The notes: generated from the letters alone by a model not told the origin. A DNA stretch of 64,000 bases from Verrucomicrobiales bacterium (GCA_030730365.1 JANQVJ010000040.1:85155-149154), one strand, 5' to 3'. Positions 8,223 through 17,046 are shown, numbered from the stretch's first letter. Program-made: numbers and translations.

Positions 8223-8783
8223 ATGGAATGGTACTACGCAAAAAATGGACAACAGCTCGGCCCGGTCTCGCAGGAGTCTCTCCTCGGGATGTGCCAGAGC
8301 GGTGAAATCAAAGGAACGGACCTGGTCTGGAATGAGACCATGTCGGAATGGATGCCCCTGAGCTCCGCCCCCGGACTCCCGGGCGCAACACCGCCGGCGA
8401 GCTTCGATGGCTCGGCTGATTCACCACCGCCCTACAGCGGGCCTGCGGGCAGCTACTCGTCACCAGTCGGAGCAGCGCCCGCGACGACAGTGCTTTCCTC
8501 GCCCATGTCCTCCGGACAGGCTATGCCCCCGAATTATCTCTGGCAGTCCATCGTTTGCCTAGTCCTCTGCTGCTGGCCATTCGCCATCCCGGCGATCATT
8601 TTTGCGACCAAGGTGAGACCGGCCTACGAGTCCGGCGACTATGCGGGAGCGGTCGAAGCTTCGAAGAAAGCGAAGACCTGGTTCCTCGTCTCGCTGATCG
8701 TGGGCTTCATCGTCAATTCACTCTTCATTGTTCTCTCGATCCTGGCGGGAATGGCAGAGGCCGCCGGGACCATTCCGCAGTGA
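8223..8783 (+). CDS. GYF_2 domain plus CD225/dispanin-like membrane protein
   Basis: 186 residues in two parts. Residues 1-50 form a GYF_2 domain (WYYAKNGQQLGPVS, DLVWNETMSEWMPL), usually a protein-protein interaction module. A Pro/Ser/Gly linker follows. Residues about 103-175 are a CD225/dispanin-like hairpin with two hydrophobic segments (SIVCLVLCCWPFAIPAIIFATKV; KTWFLVSLIVGFIVNSLFIVL) and the characteristic YESGDYAGAVEASKKAKTW loop. The next gene, 4 bp away, encodes a DUF2752 protein; the two families commonly occur together. Exact function unknown. Confidence 0.85.
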   Translation: MEWYYAKNGQQLGPVSQESLLGMCQSGEIKGTDLVWNETMSEWMPLSSAPGLPGATPPASFDGSADSPPPYSGPAGSYSSPVGAAPATTVLSSPMSSGQAMPPNYLWQSIVCLVLCCWPFAIPAIIFATKVRPAYESGDYAGAVEASKKAKTWFLVSLIVGFIVNSLFIVLSILAGMAEAAGTIPQ

Positions 8784-8787
8784 TCCT

Positions 8788-9282
8788 ATGAGATCCGCCG
8801 GGGGAAAGTGGGCGGCGACCGTAGCGGCGCTGCTCGTCGGTCTGGTGTTGGCGCTCTACCTCCGTAGCGTCGACATCAGTTCGCCTCCGCGTTTTCTCCC
8901 GCGTTGCGGTTTTCACATGGTCACCGGTTTCCACTGTCCCGGATGCGGGAACACGCGGGCCTCCCACGCGCTCCTGCACGGAGACGTCGCCGGGGCGATG
9001 CGGCAAAATGCACTTTTTGTCATCGCGCTGCCTTTTCTGCTGTTCTGGGCGGGGCGGTCCTGGCTAGGCTGGGTCTACCCGCACCGGCTCGGGCTGCTCC
9101 CGTTTCAGTGGCGCTACTCCTACTCACTTGGCCTCATCGGGCTGGTCGTCGTCTTTGGCGTCGCCCGCAATCTGCCCTACGCGCCCTTCGACCGGCTCGC
9201 TCCCGTGACGATCACGGCGAGTCGGGCGTCTGCAGCGCCAGCAGGGCTGCTCCGAGATGTTCAGCCGCCATCGGAGCACTGA
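8788..9282 (+). CDS. DUF2752 domain membrane protein
   Basis: 164 residues from the ATG at 8788 (MRSAGGKW); the longer track ORF extends into the preceding gene. The DUF2752 signature is clear: CGFHMVTGFHCPGCGNTRASHALLHGDVAGAMRQN, a Cys-pair segment between hydrophobic helices, with three membrane segments in total (about 9-27, 75-90, 113-130). The family is of unknown function. Spacing of 4 bp to the CD225 gene indicates one transcript. The 3' end overlaps the convergent nnr gene by 71 bp, so the C-terminal tail is encoded opposite that gene's end. Confidence 0.85.
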   Translation: MRSAGGKWAATVAALLVGLVLALYLRSVDISSPPRFLPRCGFHMVTGFHCPGCGNTRASHALLHGDVAGAMRQNALFVIALPFLLFWAGRSWLGWVYPHRLGLLPFQWRYSYSLGLIGLVVVFGVARNLPYAPFDRLAPVTITASRASAAPAGLLRDVQPPSEH

Positions 9283-10687
9283 CCGCCTCGGGAGCGAGCC
9301 TGCCGCTCTGCACCGCGATCTCCGCCGCCCGACCGAGAAGCCAGCTCCCGAGACAGGCCGCGTCGTGGAGCGATAGCCCCTGACCTATGAGAGAGGCGGT
9401 GACTCCCGTTAGGACGTCCCCCATGCCGCCGCTGGCCATGCCGGGATGACCGGTCGTGTTGAACTCGAGCGGTGCGCCGGGCGAGGCGACGAGAGTCCGC
9501 GCGCCCTTGAAAAGCAGCGTCACTCCCCAGGCCGCGACCATGGCACGGGCGAGACTGGTGCGATCAGGGAAATGTGTTCCCCCCGTGAGTCGCTTCATTT
9601 CCCCGGGATGCGGCGTGAGGAGCCGGTTCGGCGGCAGTTCGACGAGACGCTCCCGATCCGCCGCGAGGGCATTGAGCGCATCGGCGTCGACCACCGCAGG
9701 GCGGGCGTCACGAAAGATGAGGTTGATGATCTCCCGCGGCACTTCAGCTCCGAGACCGGGGCCGATGGCCCAAACATCGCCGGGAATGTCCGCTAGCCCG
9801 CGATAGTCCGCGAGGGGTTTCACCATGATCTCGGGCGGGCACTGGCTCGCAACGATGGAGTAGAGAGAATCGGGCACGCAAACCGTCACGAGACCCGCCC
9901 CGCTGAGCGAGGCACCGAGTGCTGTCAATGTCGCTGCCCCTGCAAGACCGCGCGAACCTGCCAGGATCGTAACCCGCCCCGCCGTGCCTTTGTGAGTATC
10001 GAAAAGGCGGCGGCGCAGACGCGGTCGGAGATTCGAGGGAAAGAGAAAGTTTCGCGAAGTATCCCCCTCTGCAACAGGGATCTCAAGAGGGATCTCGACG
10101 AGCCGACCGACGTGATTGACGGCGGTGTCCGAGGCAAGCCCCGTCTTGGCTGCCGTGATCGAGAGAGTGTAGTCCGCGACCACCGTGCCCTCACCGGGGA
10201 CTCCCGTGTCGGCGTTGAGACCGGAAGGGATGTCGATCGCAAAGCAGGTGGCGAATGCCTCACGACGCAGGCGGTTCATCTCTTCTGCAAGCACGAGAAA
10301 ACTCCCGTGCAGGTCGCCCCTGGCCCCGATCCCAAGCAAACCGTCCACGAGGACGATTCGCTCGCTCGCTTCCCCCGAGGTAGGCTCCGGCGTGGCTTCA
10401 AACTGCGCCCGTTTTTTGGCCGGCAGATCGGGGAGGCTCGCGGGGTCTCCCGCGAAATGGAGTGAGACCAGCCAGCCCCGCGCCTTCAAGTGTCGCGCCA
10501 CGACGAGCGCGTCACCGCCATTGTTGCCCTTGCCGCAATAGACATGCGCTGTGGCCGGATCGGGAAAAAAATCGGAAATCGCTCCGGCGCAGCGGCGTCC
10601 CGCTTCATCCATATACAGCTCTGGTGAGATGCCGGTGGAAAAGAGGCGTCGCTCGGCCTCGGACATTTCTTCGCAGGTGACGAGCAT
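9212..10687 (-). CDS. nnr: Bifunctional NAD(P)H-hydrate epimerase / ADP-dependent NAD(P)H-hydrate dehydratase
   Basis: 491 residues from the ATG before LVTCEEMSEAERRLF (the track adds 23 upstream residues that overlap the amidase-side gap). The enzyme repairs hydrated NAD(P)H: the N-terminal YjeF_N epimerase shows YCGKGNNGGDALVVARHL and DGLLGIGARGD, and the C-terminal ribokinase-like dehydratase shows HKGTAGRVTILAGSRGLAGAATL, AIGPGLG, LTPHPGEMKRL and GHPGMASGGMGDVLTGV. Length fits E. coli Nnr (515). It lies 25 bp downstream of the amidase gene in the same direction and probably shares its transcript. Confidence 0.94.
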   Translation of the reverse strand: MLVTCEEMSEAERRLFSTGISPELYMDEAGRRCAGAISDFFPDPATAHVYCGKGNNGGDALVVARHLKARGWLVSLHFAGDPASLPDLPAKKRAQFEATPEPTSGEASERIVLVDGLLGIGARGDLHGSFLVLAEEMNRLRREAFATCFAIDIPSGLNADTGVPGEGTVVADYTLSITAAKTGLASDTAVNHVGRLVEIPLEIPVAEGDTSRNFLFPSNLRPRLRRRLFDTHKGTAGRVTILAGSRGLAGAATLTALGASLSGAGLVTVCVPDSLYSIVASQCPPEIMVKPLADYRGLADIPGDVWAIGPGLGAEVPREIINLIFRDARPAVVDADALNALAADRERLVELPPNRLLTPHPGEMKRLTGGTHFPDRTSLARAMVAAWGVTLLFKGARTLVASPGAPLEFNTTGHPGMASGGMGDVLTGVTASLIGQGLSLHDAACLGSWLLGRAAEIAVQSGRLAPEAVSAPMAAEHLGAALLALQTPDSP

Positions 10688-10712
10688 GTCCGAAGGGCGG
10701 GCGGGTAAAGGC

Positions 10713-11315
10713 TTATCGGCTGAACTGCACGATGCCTCGCGCGATGCTGTCCGCAACGATCTGACGGTAAAGCGGATCCGTCATCGCGGCGCGTTCGTCC
10801 TTATTGCTGATGAACCCGCCTTCGACGAGCACGCAGGGGTGCTTTGTGTCGCGCAGCACCGCAAAGTTGGCCGTTTTAACCCCGCGATCGGTCGCCTTCA
10901 CATTTTTGATAAGTTCCCGCTGCACGAGTTGGGCCAGTTTCTCCGATGAGGAAGAGCGGTAAAAAGTTTCGATGCCGAGGGCGGCGGTGCGATAGCTCGA
11001 ATTGAAGTGCACACTGACAAAGATCGCGTTGCGGTGGCGGTTCGCGATCGAGGAACGCTCCGAGAGGGCGATGAACTCGTCGCGGGTCCGTGTCATGATT
11101 GTTTTGAATCCCGCTTCCTTGAGACTGCGCTCGAGGCGGCGCGAGACATCGAGATTGATGTGTTTCTCATACACGTAGGAGTCGGCCGCACCGAGATCTC
11201 TGCCCCCGTGACCTGGATCGATGATCACCGTCTGGAAAGCGAGGGCGGAACCCGCCGTCGCCAGAAGAGAGGCGAGAAGCAGACAGGAGAAGCGGATGAG
11301 TCGAAATGCGTGCAT
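10713..11315 (-). CDS. N-acetylmuramoyl-L-alanine amidase (Amidase_3)
   Basis: 200 residues: a signal peptide (MHAFRLIRFSCLLLASLLATAGSALA) and one Amidase_3 domain. Zn ligands and catalytic residues are visible: DPGHGGRDLGA (His), YEKHINLD (Glu), SVHFNSSY (His) and the general-base region VLVEGGFISNKDE. The enzyme cleaves the amide between MurNAc and the stem peptide in the periplasm, usually during daughter-cell separation or recycling. It has no AMIN or SPOR targeting domain, so it is a minimal form. Upstream DNA is strikingly AT-rich, and nnr follows in the same direction. Confidence 0.92.
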   Translation of the reverse strand: MHAFRLIRFSCLLLASLLATAGSALAFQTVIIDPGHGGRDLGAADSYVYEKHINLDVSRRLERSLKEAGFKTIMTRTRDEFIALSERSSIANRHRNAIFVSVHFNSSYRTAALGIETFYRSSSSEKLAQLVQRELIKNVKATDRGVKTANFAVLRDTKHPCVLVEGGFISNKDERAAMTDPLYRQIVADSIARGIVQFSR

Positions 11316-11609
11316 GATGAGGAAAATAAAGCTTTATAAAAATTTTTCAAATAATATGAAAGATATTTTAAAATTTCACTGTATTTGATTATCAATGTTG
11401 AAAAGAAATAACACCTTCAACGGGGATTTTTGCGAATCTATTTTCCGCACGGAGCGCCGCGGCGTTGATACAGGAACGCGAATCCGTGTGATTTCTTAGG
11501 GGCGGCTCCGTCTTGAACCTTTTTCATTCGGGTTTAGGTTCGCCGCCGCTGCGGTCGGTCTTTGAGGACTGAAATCATCCGCTCACCCGCTCACTTCGTT
11601 TTATTTCCC
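11316..11609. other. AT-rich divergent intergenic region
   Basis: No gene is seen here. The part nearest the amidase start (11330-11410) is very AT-rich (for example AAGCTTTATAAAAATTTTTC) in an otherwise GC-rich window. It probably carries the promoters of the amidase-nnr operon and of the FKBP gene, but I could not assign clear -35/-10 pairs. The track's TTG start at 11562 is judged too early. Confidence 0.45.
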
Positions 11610-12323
11610 ATGCAAAAGACTCTGACCTCAATGACTGCGTGTCTCCTCGTCACGCTTTCGACCCTACTTATGACCGCCGATAACGCACGCGCCGAAGAGG
11701 CGAAAAAACCGGAATCCCTCACCGAGAGGATTAGTTATGCCTACGGGCTCATGATCTCACGTCAGCTCAAAGAGCGTGGCATCGAGATCGATCTCGCGCA
11801 GTTCTCGAGCGCTTTTAAAACCGTCGTAGCCGATGGCGAGCCCATCCTCACTGAAGACGAAGTCGCCGCCGCCTTCGCCGAGAATCAGAAGATCATCGAC
11901 GCCAAAAACATGAGCCCCGAAGACAAGGCCAACATGGAGGCCGGTGAAGCCTTCCTCGCCGGGAATGCGAAGAAAGAGGGTGTCAAGACCACCAAGAGCG
12001 GTCTCCAGTATGTAGTCATCAACGCCGGTGACGGCGCCAAGCCCAAGGACACCGACGAAGTGACCGTTCACTACCACGGCACGCTCATTGACGGCACCGT
12101 CTTCGACAGCAGTGTTGAGCGGGGTGAGCCCGCGACCTTCCCGCTTAACCGCGTGATCCCCGGCTGGACCGAGGGTGTCCAGCTCATGCCCCAGGGCGCG
12201 AAGTACAAATTCTTCATCCCCTACGACCTCGCCTACGCCGAGCGAGGCGCCGGTGCGGATATCAAGCCCTTCAGTGCCCTCGTTTTCGAAGTCGAACTCC
12301 TCAAGATCGCCGGAGCTGAGTGA
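11610..12323 (+). CDS. Secreted FKBP-type peptidyl-prolyl isomerase (FkpA/Mip-like)
   Basis: 237 residues from the ATG of MQKTLTSMTAC. An N-terminal signal peptide is cleaved probably after NARA. Residues about 25-115 form the FkpA-type helical dimerisation domain (SYAYGLMISRQLKERGIEIDLAQF). An FKBP PPIase domain follows (TTKSGLQYVVINAG; VTVHYHGTLIDGTVFDSS; FPLNRVIPGWTEGVQLMPQGAKYKFFIPYDLAYAERGAG; LVFEVELLKI). It speeds up prolyl isomerisation of exported proteins in the periplasm. A strong terminator lies 30 bp downstream, so it is likely monocistronic. Confidence 0.92.
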   Translation: MQKTLTSMTACLLVTLSTLLMTADNARAEEAKKPESLTERISYAYGLMISRQLKERGIEIDLAQFSSAFKTVVADGEPILTEDEVAAAFAENQKIIDAKNMSPEDKANMEAGEAFLAGNAKKEGVKTTKSGLQYVVINAGDGAKPKDTDEVTVHYHGTLIDGTVFDSSVERGEPATFPLNRVIPGWTEGVQLMPQGAKYKFFIPYDLAYAERGAGADIKPFSALVFEVELLKIAGAE

Positions 12324-12353
12324 GGTCGCCCGATTGAGATAATTTGAATCCGA

Positions 12354-12388
12354 CAGGGTCAGGCGTTTCGCCTGACCCTGTTTGCTTT
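12354..12388 (+). terminator. Rho-independent terminator after FKBP gene
   Basis: A perfect 12-bp stem (CAGGGTCAGGCG / CGCCTGACCCTG) with a 3-nt loop TTT is followed by TTTGCTTT. This is the strongest terminator in the window. Confidence 0.85.
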
Positions 12389-12482
12389 GGGGGAGTGGGA
12401 GTGCGACGATCCCTTTGCAGTGATCAAACGCCAAACGGGACCCCGGGATGGAAGGGGAGATAGCGGAGAATCGAAGCGTAGC

Positions 12483-12500
12483 GAAGGTGGTGACACCTTC
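12483..12500. repeat. Short perfect hairpin in the FKBP/punA gap
   Basis: GAAGGTG-gtga-CACCTTC forms a 7-bp stem with a 4-nt loop and no T-run. It lies in gene-free DNA between the convergent FKBP and punA genes; nothing else is seen in that 190-bp stretch. Confidence 0.4.
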
Positions 12501-12579
12501 GGGCGATGGTTCTGCGAAGCCGAAACTCTCACCAGTCTCGCACCCCTTTCACTCCTCTCCCGCGATAAAGCAGTCTCCT

Positions 12580-13371
12580 CTAAATCTCCACCATCGCGGG
12601 GATAGCGCTTTCGAGCAGCACATACAGTTCGCCGGCGGCTTTTTGTCCGACGGCCATGACTTCTTCGTGACTGAGAGGATGAGCGGAGAGACCGGCACCG
12701 TAGTTGGTGAGACAGGAAAGGGCGACGACGCGCATCCCGAGGGCGCGGGCCTGGATCGCTTCGGGCACGGTCGACATGCCCACGGCATCGGCCCCAAGGG
12801 TGCGTAGCATCCAGATCTCGGCAGGGGTTTCATACTCGGGTCCGTTGACCCAGGCGTAAATGCCCTCGGGGAGGCGGACACCGGAGAGTTCGAGACTTTC
12901 GGCCCGAAGAAGTTCCCGGAGTGGCTTTGAATAGACTTCGGTCTGATCAACAAACTGCGCCGAGCCGGTCAGGGGAGACTGCCGGGCGAGGTTGAGGTGA
13001 TCCGAAATGAGCATCCAGCGTCCCGGCTTGAGGTTCGCGTTAACGATCCCGGCGGCGTTGGTGAGGACGACGGTGCCGATACCGAGTTCGTGGAAAAGTC
13101 GGATCGTGGCGGCGACTTCTTTCGCGCTCCAGCCTTCGTAAAGATGGACTCGTCCCTGGGCAACAGCCACTTCGACTCCGCCGAGTTGACCGAGGTGGAG
13201 GCGTCCGGCATGGCCCTCGACCCGGCTCACGGGCAATCCGGCTATGTCGGCGTAATCAAACGATTGCGCGCCTTTGAGTGCATCGGCGAAGCCACCCAGC
13301 CCGGATCCGAGGACCACTCCCACTGCCGGAGTTGAGGAACGGAGTGCGGCGGGTAGGGTGAACTCGGACAT
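12580..13371 (-). CDS. punA: Purine-nucleoside phosphorylase (trimeric, PunA type)
   Basis: 263 residues. The enzyme phosphorolyses (deoxy)inosine/guanosine to base plus (deoxy)ribose-1-phosphate in purine salvage. It carries the phosphate-binding GSGLGG near residue 22, VEGHAGRLHLG, GRVHLYEGWS, VLTNAAGIVN, SDHLNL, the base-binding VNGPEYETPAEIWMLRTLGADAVGMSTVPE and VVALSCLTNYGAGL. Length and motifs are typical of mammalian-like PNP. It is 3 bp downstream of panE and probably co-transcribed with it. Confidence 0.94.
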   Translation of the reverse strand: MSEFTLPAALRSSTPAVGVVLGSGLGGFADALKGAQSFDYADIAGLPVSRVEGHAGRLHLGQLGGVEVAVAQGRVHLYEGWSAKEVAATIRLFHELGIGTVVLTNAAGIVNANLKPGRWMLISDHLNLARQSPLTGSAQFVDQTEVYSKPLRELLRAESLELSGVRLPEGIYAWVNGPEYETPAEIWMLRTLGADAVGMSTVPEAIQARALGMRVVALSCLTNYGAGLSAHPLSHEEVMAVGQKAAGELYVLLESAIPAMVEI

Positions 13372-13374
13372 GTT

Positions 13375-14295
13375 CTAAACTGCCCCGTTTCCCGTTGCCC
13401 TGCAAATTTCAAAGTAGAGCTTTTCGAGCTCGGGCGCGGGGACTCCCTGCTCCCGGGCATGGCGCAGCGGCTCGCCCCAGATCGCTTCGACCTCGACGGC
13501 ATTGCCCGCGAGGAAGTCGACGAGACTGGAGGGCTGGTAGGGGCCCATCTCCTGCGTCCCGCGAATGTTGCCCTCGGCAAAGGCGGGCTCGATGATGTGC
13601 CCGAGGGCCGCGGCGATGGCGATGATCTCTTGCATGAGCGCGCGGGTGCGGTCGAGCAGTTCGGGATGGGCGAGGATCTGTTGCGTGTCGATCCCGCCGG
13701 CGGCGATGGAGAGGCCGTTAAAAGGCACATTCCAGATCAGCTTGCGCCAGCGGGCGAGGCCGAGGTCGGGGAGGATACGGCAGTCGAGATCGCCATCGGT
13801 GAAGAGAGCGGCGACGGTAGTAATCACTCCGGTCGCGGTGAACTCGCCCATTTCCACACGGCCATGGGCGAGGTGGTGAATCACGCCGGGTTCGCCGCGA
13901 TTAATGCAGACAAAACACAGTCCGCCGAGGAGCGGGTGCCCGGGAAAGGCGGCATGGAGATATTCTTCATTGCCGAGGCCGTTCTGCAGGGTCAGCAGAA
14001 TCGTGCCGGGTTTCAGGAGTGGGCCGATCAGGCCGGGAAGGGCGGCATTGGCTGTCGTCTTGAGGGCGATGATGACGAGATCAACGGGACCGATCTCCTC
14101 TGTCGAGCCGTAGGCCGCGACTTCGTCGAGGCGGAAGTCGCCCGCGACGCTGTGGACCGTGAGCCCTTTTGCCCGCACTGCTTCGAGGTCCCGCCGCATC
14201 AGAAATGCGACGTCATTTTTCCGCGCAAGACGTGCGCCGTAGTAGCAGCCGACGGAGCCCGATCCGACGACGGCGATAGTGGAGAGGAGAGACAT
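13375..14295 (-). CDS. panE: 2-dehydropantoate 2-reductase (ApbA/PanE)
   Basis: 306 residues. It reduces ketopantoate to pantoate with NADPH in pantothenate/CoA synthesis. The Rossmann GSGSVGCYYGARLA is near residue 11; ALKTT and LQNGLGNEE follow. The catalytic-domain markers are RWRKLIWNVPFNGLSI (catalytic Lys and Asn) and YQPSSLVDFLAG..EVEAIWGEPL near the C-terminus. Some ApbA-family members reduce other 2-keto acids, so pantoate specificity is the likely but not certain call. No other pan genes are adjacent. Confidence 0.88.
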   Translation of the reverse strand: MSLLSTIAVVGSGSVGCYYGARLARKNDVAFLMRRDLEAVRAKGLTVHSVAGDFRLDEVAAYGSTEEIGPVDLVIIALKTTANAALPGLIGPLLKPGTILLTLQNGLGNEEYLHAAFPGHPLLGGLCFVCINRGEPGVIHHLAHGRVEMGEFTATGVITTVAALFTDGDLDCRILPDLGLARWRKLIWNVPFNGLSIAAGGIDTQQILAHPELLDRTRALMQEIIAIAAALGHIIEPAFAEGNIRGTQEMGPYQPSSLVDFLAGNAVEVEAIWGEPLRHAREQGVPAPELEKLYFEICRATGNGAV

Positions 14296-14325
14296 GCTCA
14301 GAGATACTACCGGGACGGGCCCGGA

Positions 14326-15348
14326 TCAATCTCCAGAACTCCGGGGCGGCTGCACGGTGAGTTGCACGATGGCTTCGAGGGCGCGAGCCTGTTCGACGGC
14401 GGTCATGGTGAGAAAGCGATCGCGTTTCCTCCCGGTCGCGTCTTTGCCCGGCGGGGTGAAGCGGGTGAATCCATCGTCAGCGACACTGACCCTGCCATTG
14501 AGGGAGAGCCCGAAGTAGCCGCGGTCAGGATAGACGGCATAGAGGACACTGCTCTGGTCCCAGCAGGGGCGGTCGTGTTCGGGACCACTGTGGAGGAGGT
14601 AGGCCTCTTTGACGAGGTGAGGGGTGCGATAGCCGAAATCTTCCGCCACGCTGCGCCGGGGAAAGGGGAGGGCTTCGCCGATCTCATAGCCGCTCCAGAC
14701 GACGGGGACTTCGTCAGGCCACTGATTGGCGACGGTCTGCATGAAAGCGATGCCGTTGATGACGTTCGCTTCGAGGTGGTAGTTCGTGCGATTGGTGAAG
14801 GCAAAAGCCCCGGCCATGATAGAGAGCAGCTTCATTTTTTGCCGGATCAGGGCGGGGCCGTCGAGCGGGGAGTGGGCGTCGCCTTTTGATTTCAGCAGGT
14901 TCGCCAGGTTCGAGGCGATCCCAACACTGACGAGGCTGACACTGCCGTCGGGCGAGGCGGCGAGGAGTTCGCGCAGCAGATCGACGGCCTCGCGGGCGTC
15001 GTCGTTGCGGAGGAGGTCGTGCGGGTAATCGGTCGACCCGGCGAGCGGGAGAAAGCGGCTCTCGCGCTTCTGCGCCGCCGGGTCTCGGGTCACGCCGATG
15101 GGGAGATCGGGACGACCGTAAAAGGTATTCTGCGCATCGACGAAGCTGGCGGAGAGGGGATTGTCCTTCGAAATGGTGACCCCGAGCAGCTCGCAAGCAC
15201 CCCGGTCGGCAAGGGTGTGGCACATCGCGAGCGCGAGAACATCATCGACGTCGCCGGTGATGTCGGTGTCAAAGATGATCCTGACCGGCCCGGCTGCAGC
15301 GGTCGTCGCGGCGAGGGCGATCATGAGGAAAAGGGAGGGGAGTTTCAT
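14326..15348 (-). CDS. Secreted inosine/uridine-preferring nucleoside hydrolase family protein
   Basis: 340 residues from the ATG of MKLPSLFLMIALAATTAAAG, a signal peptide; the track's 42 extra residues come from the upstream palindrome. The Ca-binding DTDITGDVDDVLALAM resembles the family DxDxxxDD cluster. GVTIS, SVGIASNLANLL, MAGAFAF, NYHLEANVINGIAFM and HDRPCWDQSSVLYAV line up with active-site regions. The family hydrolyses N-glycosidic bonds of ribonucleosides. Export suggests use of external nucleosides, consistent with punA upstream in gene order, but a 30-bp gap and different localisation leave the link open. Confidence 0.85.
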   Translation of the reverse strand: MKLPSLFLMIALAATTAAAGPVRIIFDTDITGDVDDVLALAMCHTLADRGACELLGVTISKDNPLSASFVDAQNTFYGRPDLPIGVTRDPAAQKRESRFLPLAGSTDYPHDLLRNDDAREAVDLLRELLAASPDGSVSLVSVGIASNLANLLKSKGDAHSPLDGPALIRQKMKLLSIMAGAFAFTNRTNYHLEANVINGIAFMQTVANQWPDEVPVVWSGYEIGEALPFPRRSVAEDFGYRTPHLVKEAYLLHSGPEHDRPCWDQSSVLYAVYPDRGYFGLSLNGRVSVADDGFTRFTPPGKDATGRKRDRFLTMTAVEQARALEAIVQLTVQPPRSSGD

Positions 15349-15421
15349 GCTGGAAATGGATAGGAAAATCTGCGGCAGGGCAAGGCTCGAATGTGGCGCG
15401 TCTCTGCCGGACTCCGCGGGT

Positions 15422-15457
15422 GGACAATAAATGTCGCGGCCGCGACATTTATTGTCC
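15422..15457. repeat. 36-bp perfect palindrome, copy 1
   Basis: The 18-bp arm GGACAATAAATGTCGCGG is followed immediately by its exact reverse complement, with no spacer. It sits between the divergent nucleoside hydrolase and sulfatase genes. A second copy with one changed base pair lies at 33084-33123. When translated it yields the spurious peptide DNKCRGRDIYCP, seen in two unrelated track ORFs. Confidence 0.9.
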
Positions 15458-15534
15458 GGGGTTAGGCTCACCATTTTCCTTCCCTCTGTCGGACCTGACA
15501 GGGTATGGTGCCCGACTCAACCCTGTTTAGTGCC

Positions 15535-17046
15535 ATGCTGCGTCTTCTTTTTCATTTTCTAGCGCTCTCCGTCCCGCTCGCAGCGGCGGACCGTCCGCGT
15601 GACATCATTTTCATTCTTGCCGATGATCATCGCCACGACGCGATGGGATTCCTCGGGCATCCGTGGCTCGAGACTCCGGGCTTTGACCGTCTCGCGAAAG
15701 GCGGCGCCCATTTCCCGAAGGCGATGGTGACGACTTCGCTCTGCTCGCCCAGTCGGGCCAGTATCCTGACCGGTCTCTACGCGCACAACCATCGGGTCGT
15801 CGACAACTACAATCCGGTCTCGCCGACGCTCGTCTTTTTCCCGCAACTGCTGCAGGAGGCCGGCTACACGACCGCTTTCATCGGCAAATGGCACATGGGC
15901 GAGACCGACGAACCGCAGCGGGGCTTCGATCACTGGGCCGTCTTCAAAGGGCAGGGGACCTACTGGCCGGACGGGCGCGGCACATCTCGGGTCGTGCCGC
16001 AGACGGCCTACGATGGATTCAACATCAACGGAGAACGCAAGCCGCAGGCCGGATACATCACTGACGAGCTGACCGACATGTCCCTCGAATGGCTGGAGAA
16101 GCAGGGTTCTGACAAACCACTCTTTCTTTACCTCTCGCATAAGGCGGTGCACTCGGACTTTGTACCGCACGAGCGACATCTGGGACGATATGCGGACAAG
16201 CCCTTTCCCGAGCCGACTACGTTTGCCAACACACCGGAGAATTGGGCGGGCAAGCCCCGCTGGGTGCTGGATCAGCGGAACAGTCGCCACGGGGCGGACT
16301 TCGGATACAATCTTCAGGATTTCGATCCCGCTTTTTATTATCGCCGCTACATGGAGGCGCTCCTCGCGGTCGATGAAAATGTGACGCGTCTCCTCGACTG
16401 GCTTGAGATGAAAGGCCGGCTGGAGGACACGGTCGTCGTCTACATGGGGGATAATGGATTCCAGTTCGGCGAGCAGGGGCTCATCGACAAACGAACCGCC
16501 TACGAGGCCTCGATTCGCGTGCCCTTGCTGATGCACTGTCCCGATTTGATCGAGGCGGGAACCACGGTGACGCGCACGGTCGCGAACATCGACATCGCTC
16601 CGACCCTTCTGGAAATCGCGGGCGCGCTGCCGGCCGATGCGTCGGAGCGCTTTGACGGGCGCAGTTTTCTGGGCTTGTTAGATGGAAAGACGGACGGCTG
16701 GCGCGAGGAGATTCTCTACGAGTATTACTGGGAGCAGAATTACCCGCAGACGCCGACGATGCACGCGCTCGTCGGGGATAAGTGGAAGTATGTTCGCTAC
16801 CACGGGCTCTGGGATGTGAACGAGCTCTACGATCTCGAGAACGACCCGCACGAGCAGCGCAATCTCATCCTCGATCCCGCGCAGCAGGAGCGCATTGCGG
16901 AAATGAACGAGCGTCTTTTCGACGTCCTCGAAGCGACCGGCGGCGAAAATCTGCCACTGCTGAGAGACAGAGGCGAGGTCTTTCCGTGGCGCAAGAAAAA
17001 CGGTTCACCGCAGGCACCGTTTCCCGGTCATATGATTAGGGAGTAG
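15535..17046 (+). CDS. Secreted sulfatase (type I, formylglycine-dependent), CSPSR motif
   Basis: 503 residues from ATG 15535 (MLRLLFHFLALSVPLAAA, a signal peptide); the track ORF starts 10 codons earlier. It has the DIIFILADDHRHDAMGFLGHPWLETP metal site (Asp pair), the formylglycine signature CSPSRASILTG near residue 70, FIGKWHMGE (Lys/His) and VYMGDNGFQFGEQGL (Asp-Asn). The C-terminus has the typical LYDLENDPHEQRNL. Such enzymes remove sulfate from esters such as algal polysaccharides in the periplasm or outside. No maturase (anSME/FGE) gene is in the window. Substrate unknown. Convergent with a second sulfatase. Confidence 0.9.
   Translation: MLRLLFHFLALSVPLAAADRPRDIIFILADDHRHDAMGFLGHPWLETPGFDRLAKGGAHFPKAMVTTSLCSPSRASILTGLYAHNHRVVDNYNPVSPTLVFFPQLLQEAGYTTAFIGKWHMGETDEPQRGFDHWAVFKGQGTYWPDGRGTSRVVPQTAYDGFNINGERKPQAGYITDELTDMSLEWLEKQGSDKPLFLYLSHKAVHSDFVPHERHLGRYADKPFPEPTTFANTPENWAGKPRWVLDQRNSRHGADFGYNLQDFDPAFYYRRYMEALLAVDENVTRLLDWLEMKGRLEDTVVVYMGDNGFQFGEQGLIDKRTAYEASIRVPLLMHCPDLIEAGTTVTRTVANIDIAPTLLEIAGALPADASERFDGRSFLGLLDGKTDGWREEILYEYYWEQNYPQTPTMHALVGDKWKYVRYHGLWDVNELYDLENDPHEQRNLILDPAQQERIAEMNERLFDVLEATGGENLPLLRDRGEVFPWRKKNGSPQAPFPGHMIRE

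Noticed and set aside
13459-14889. 476-residue plus-strand ORF
   Set aside because: It is antisense to panE and the nucleoside hydrolase and shows no family motifs.
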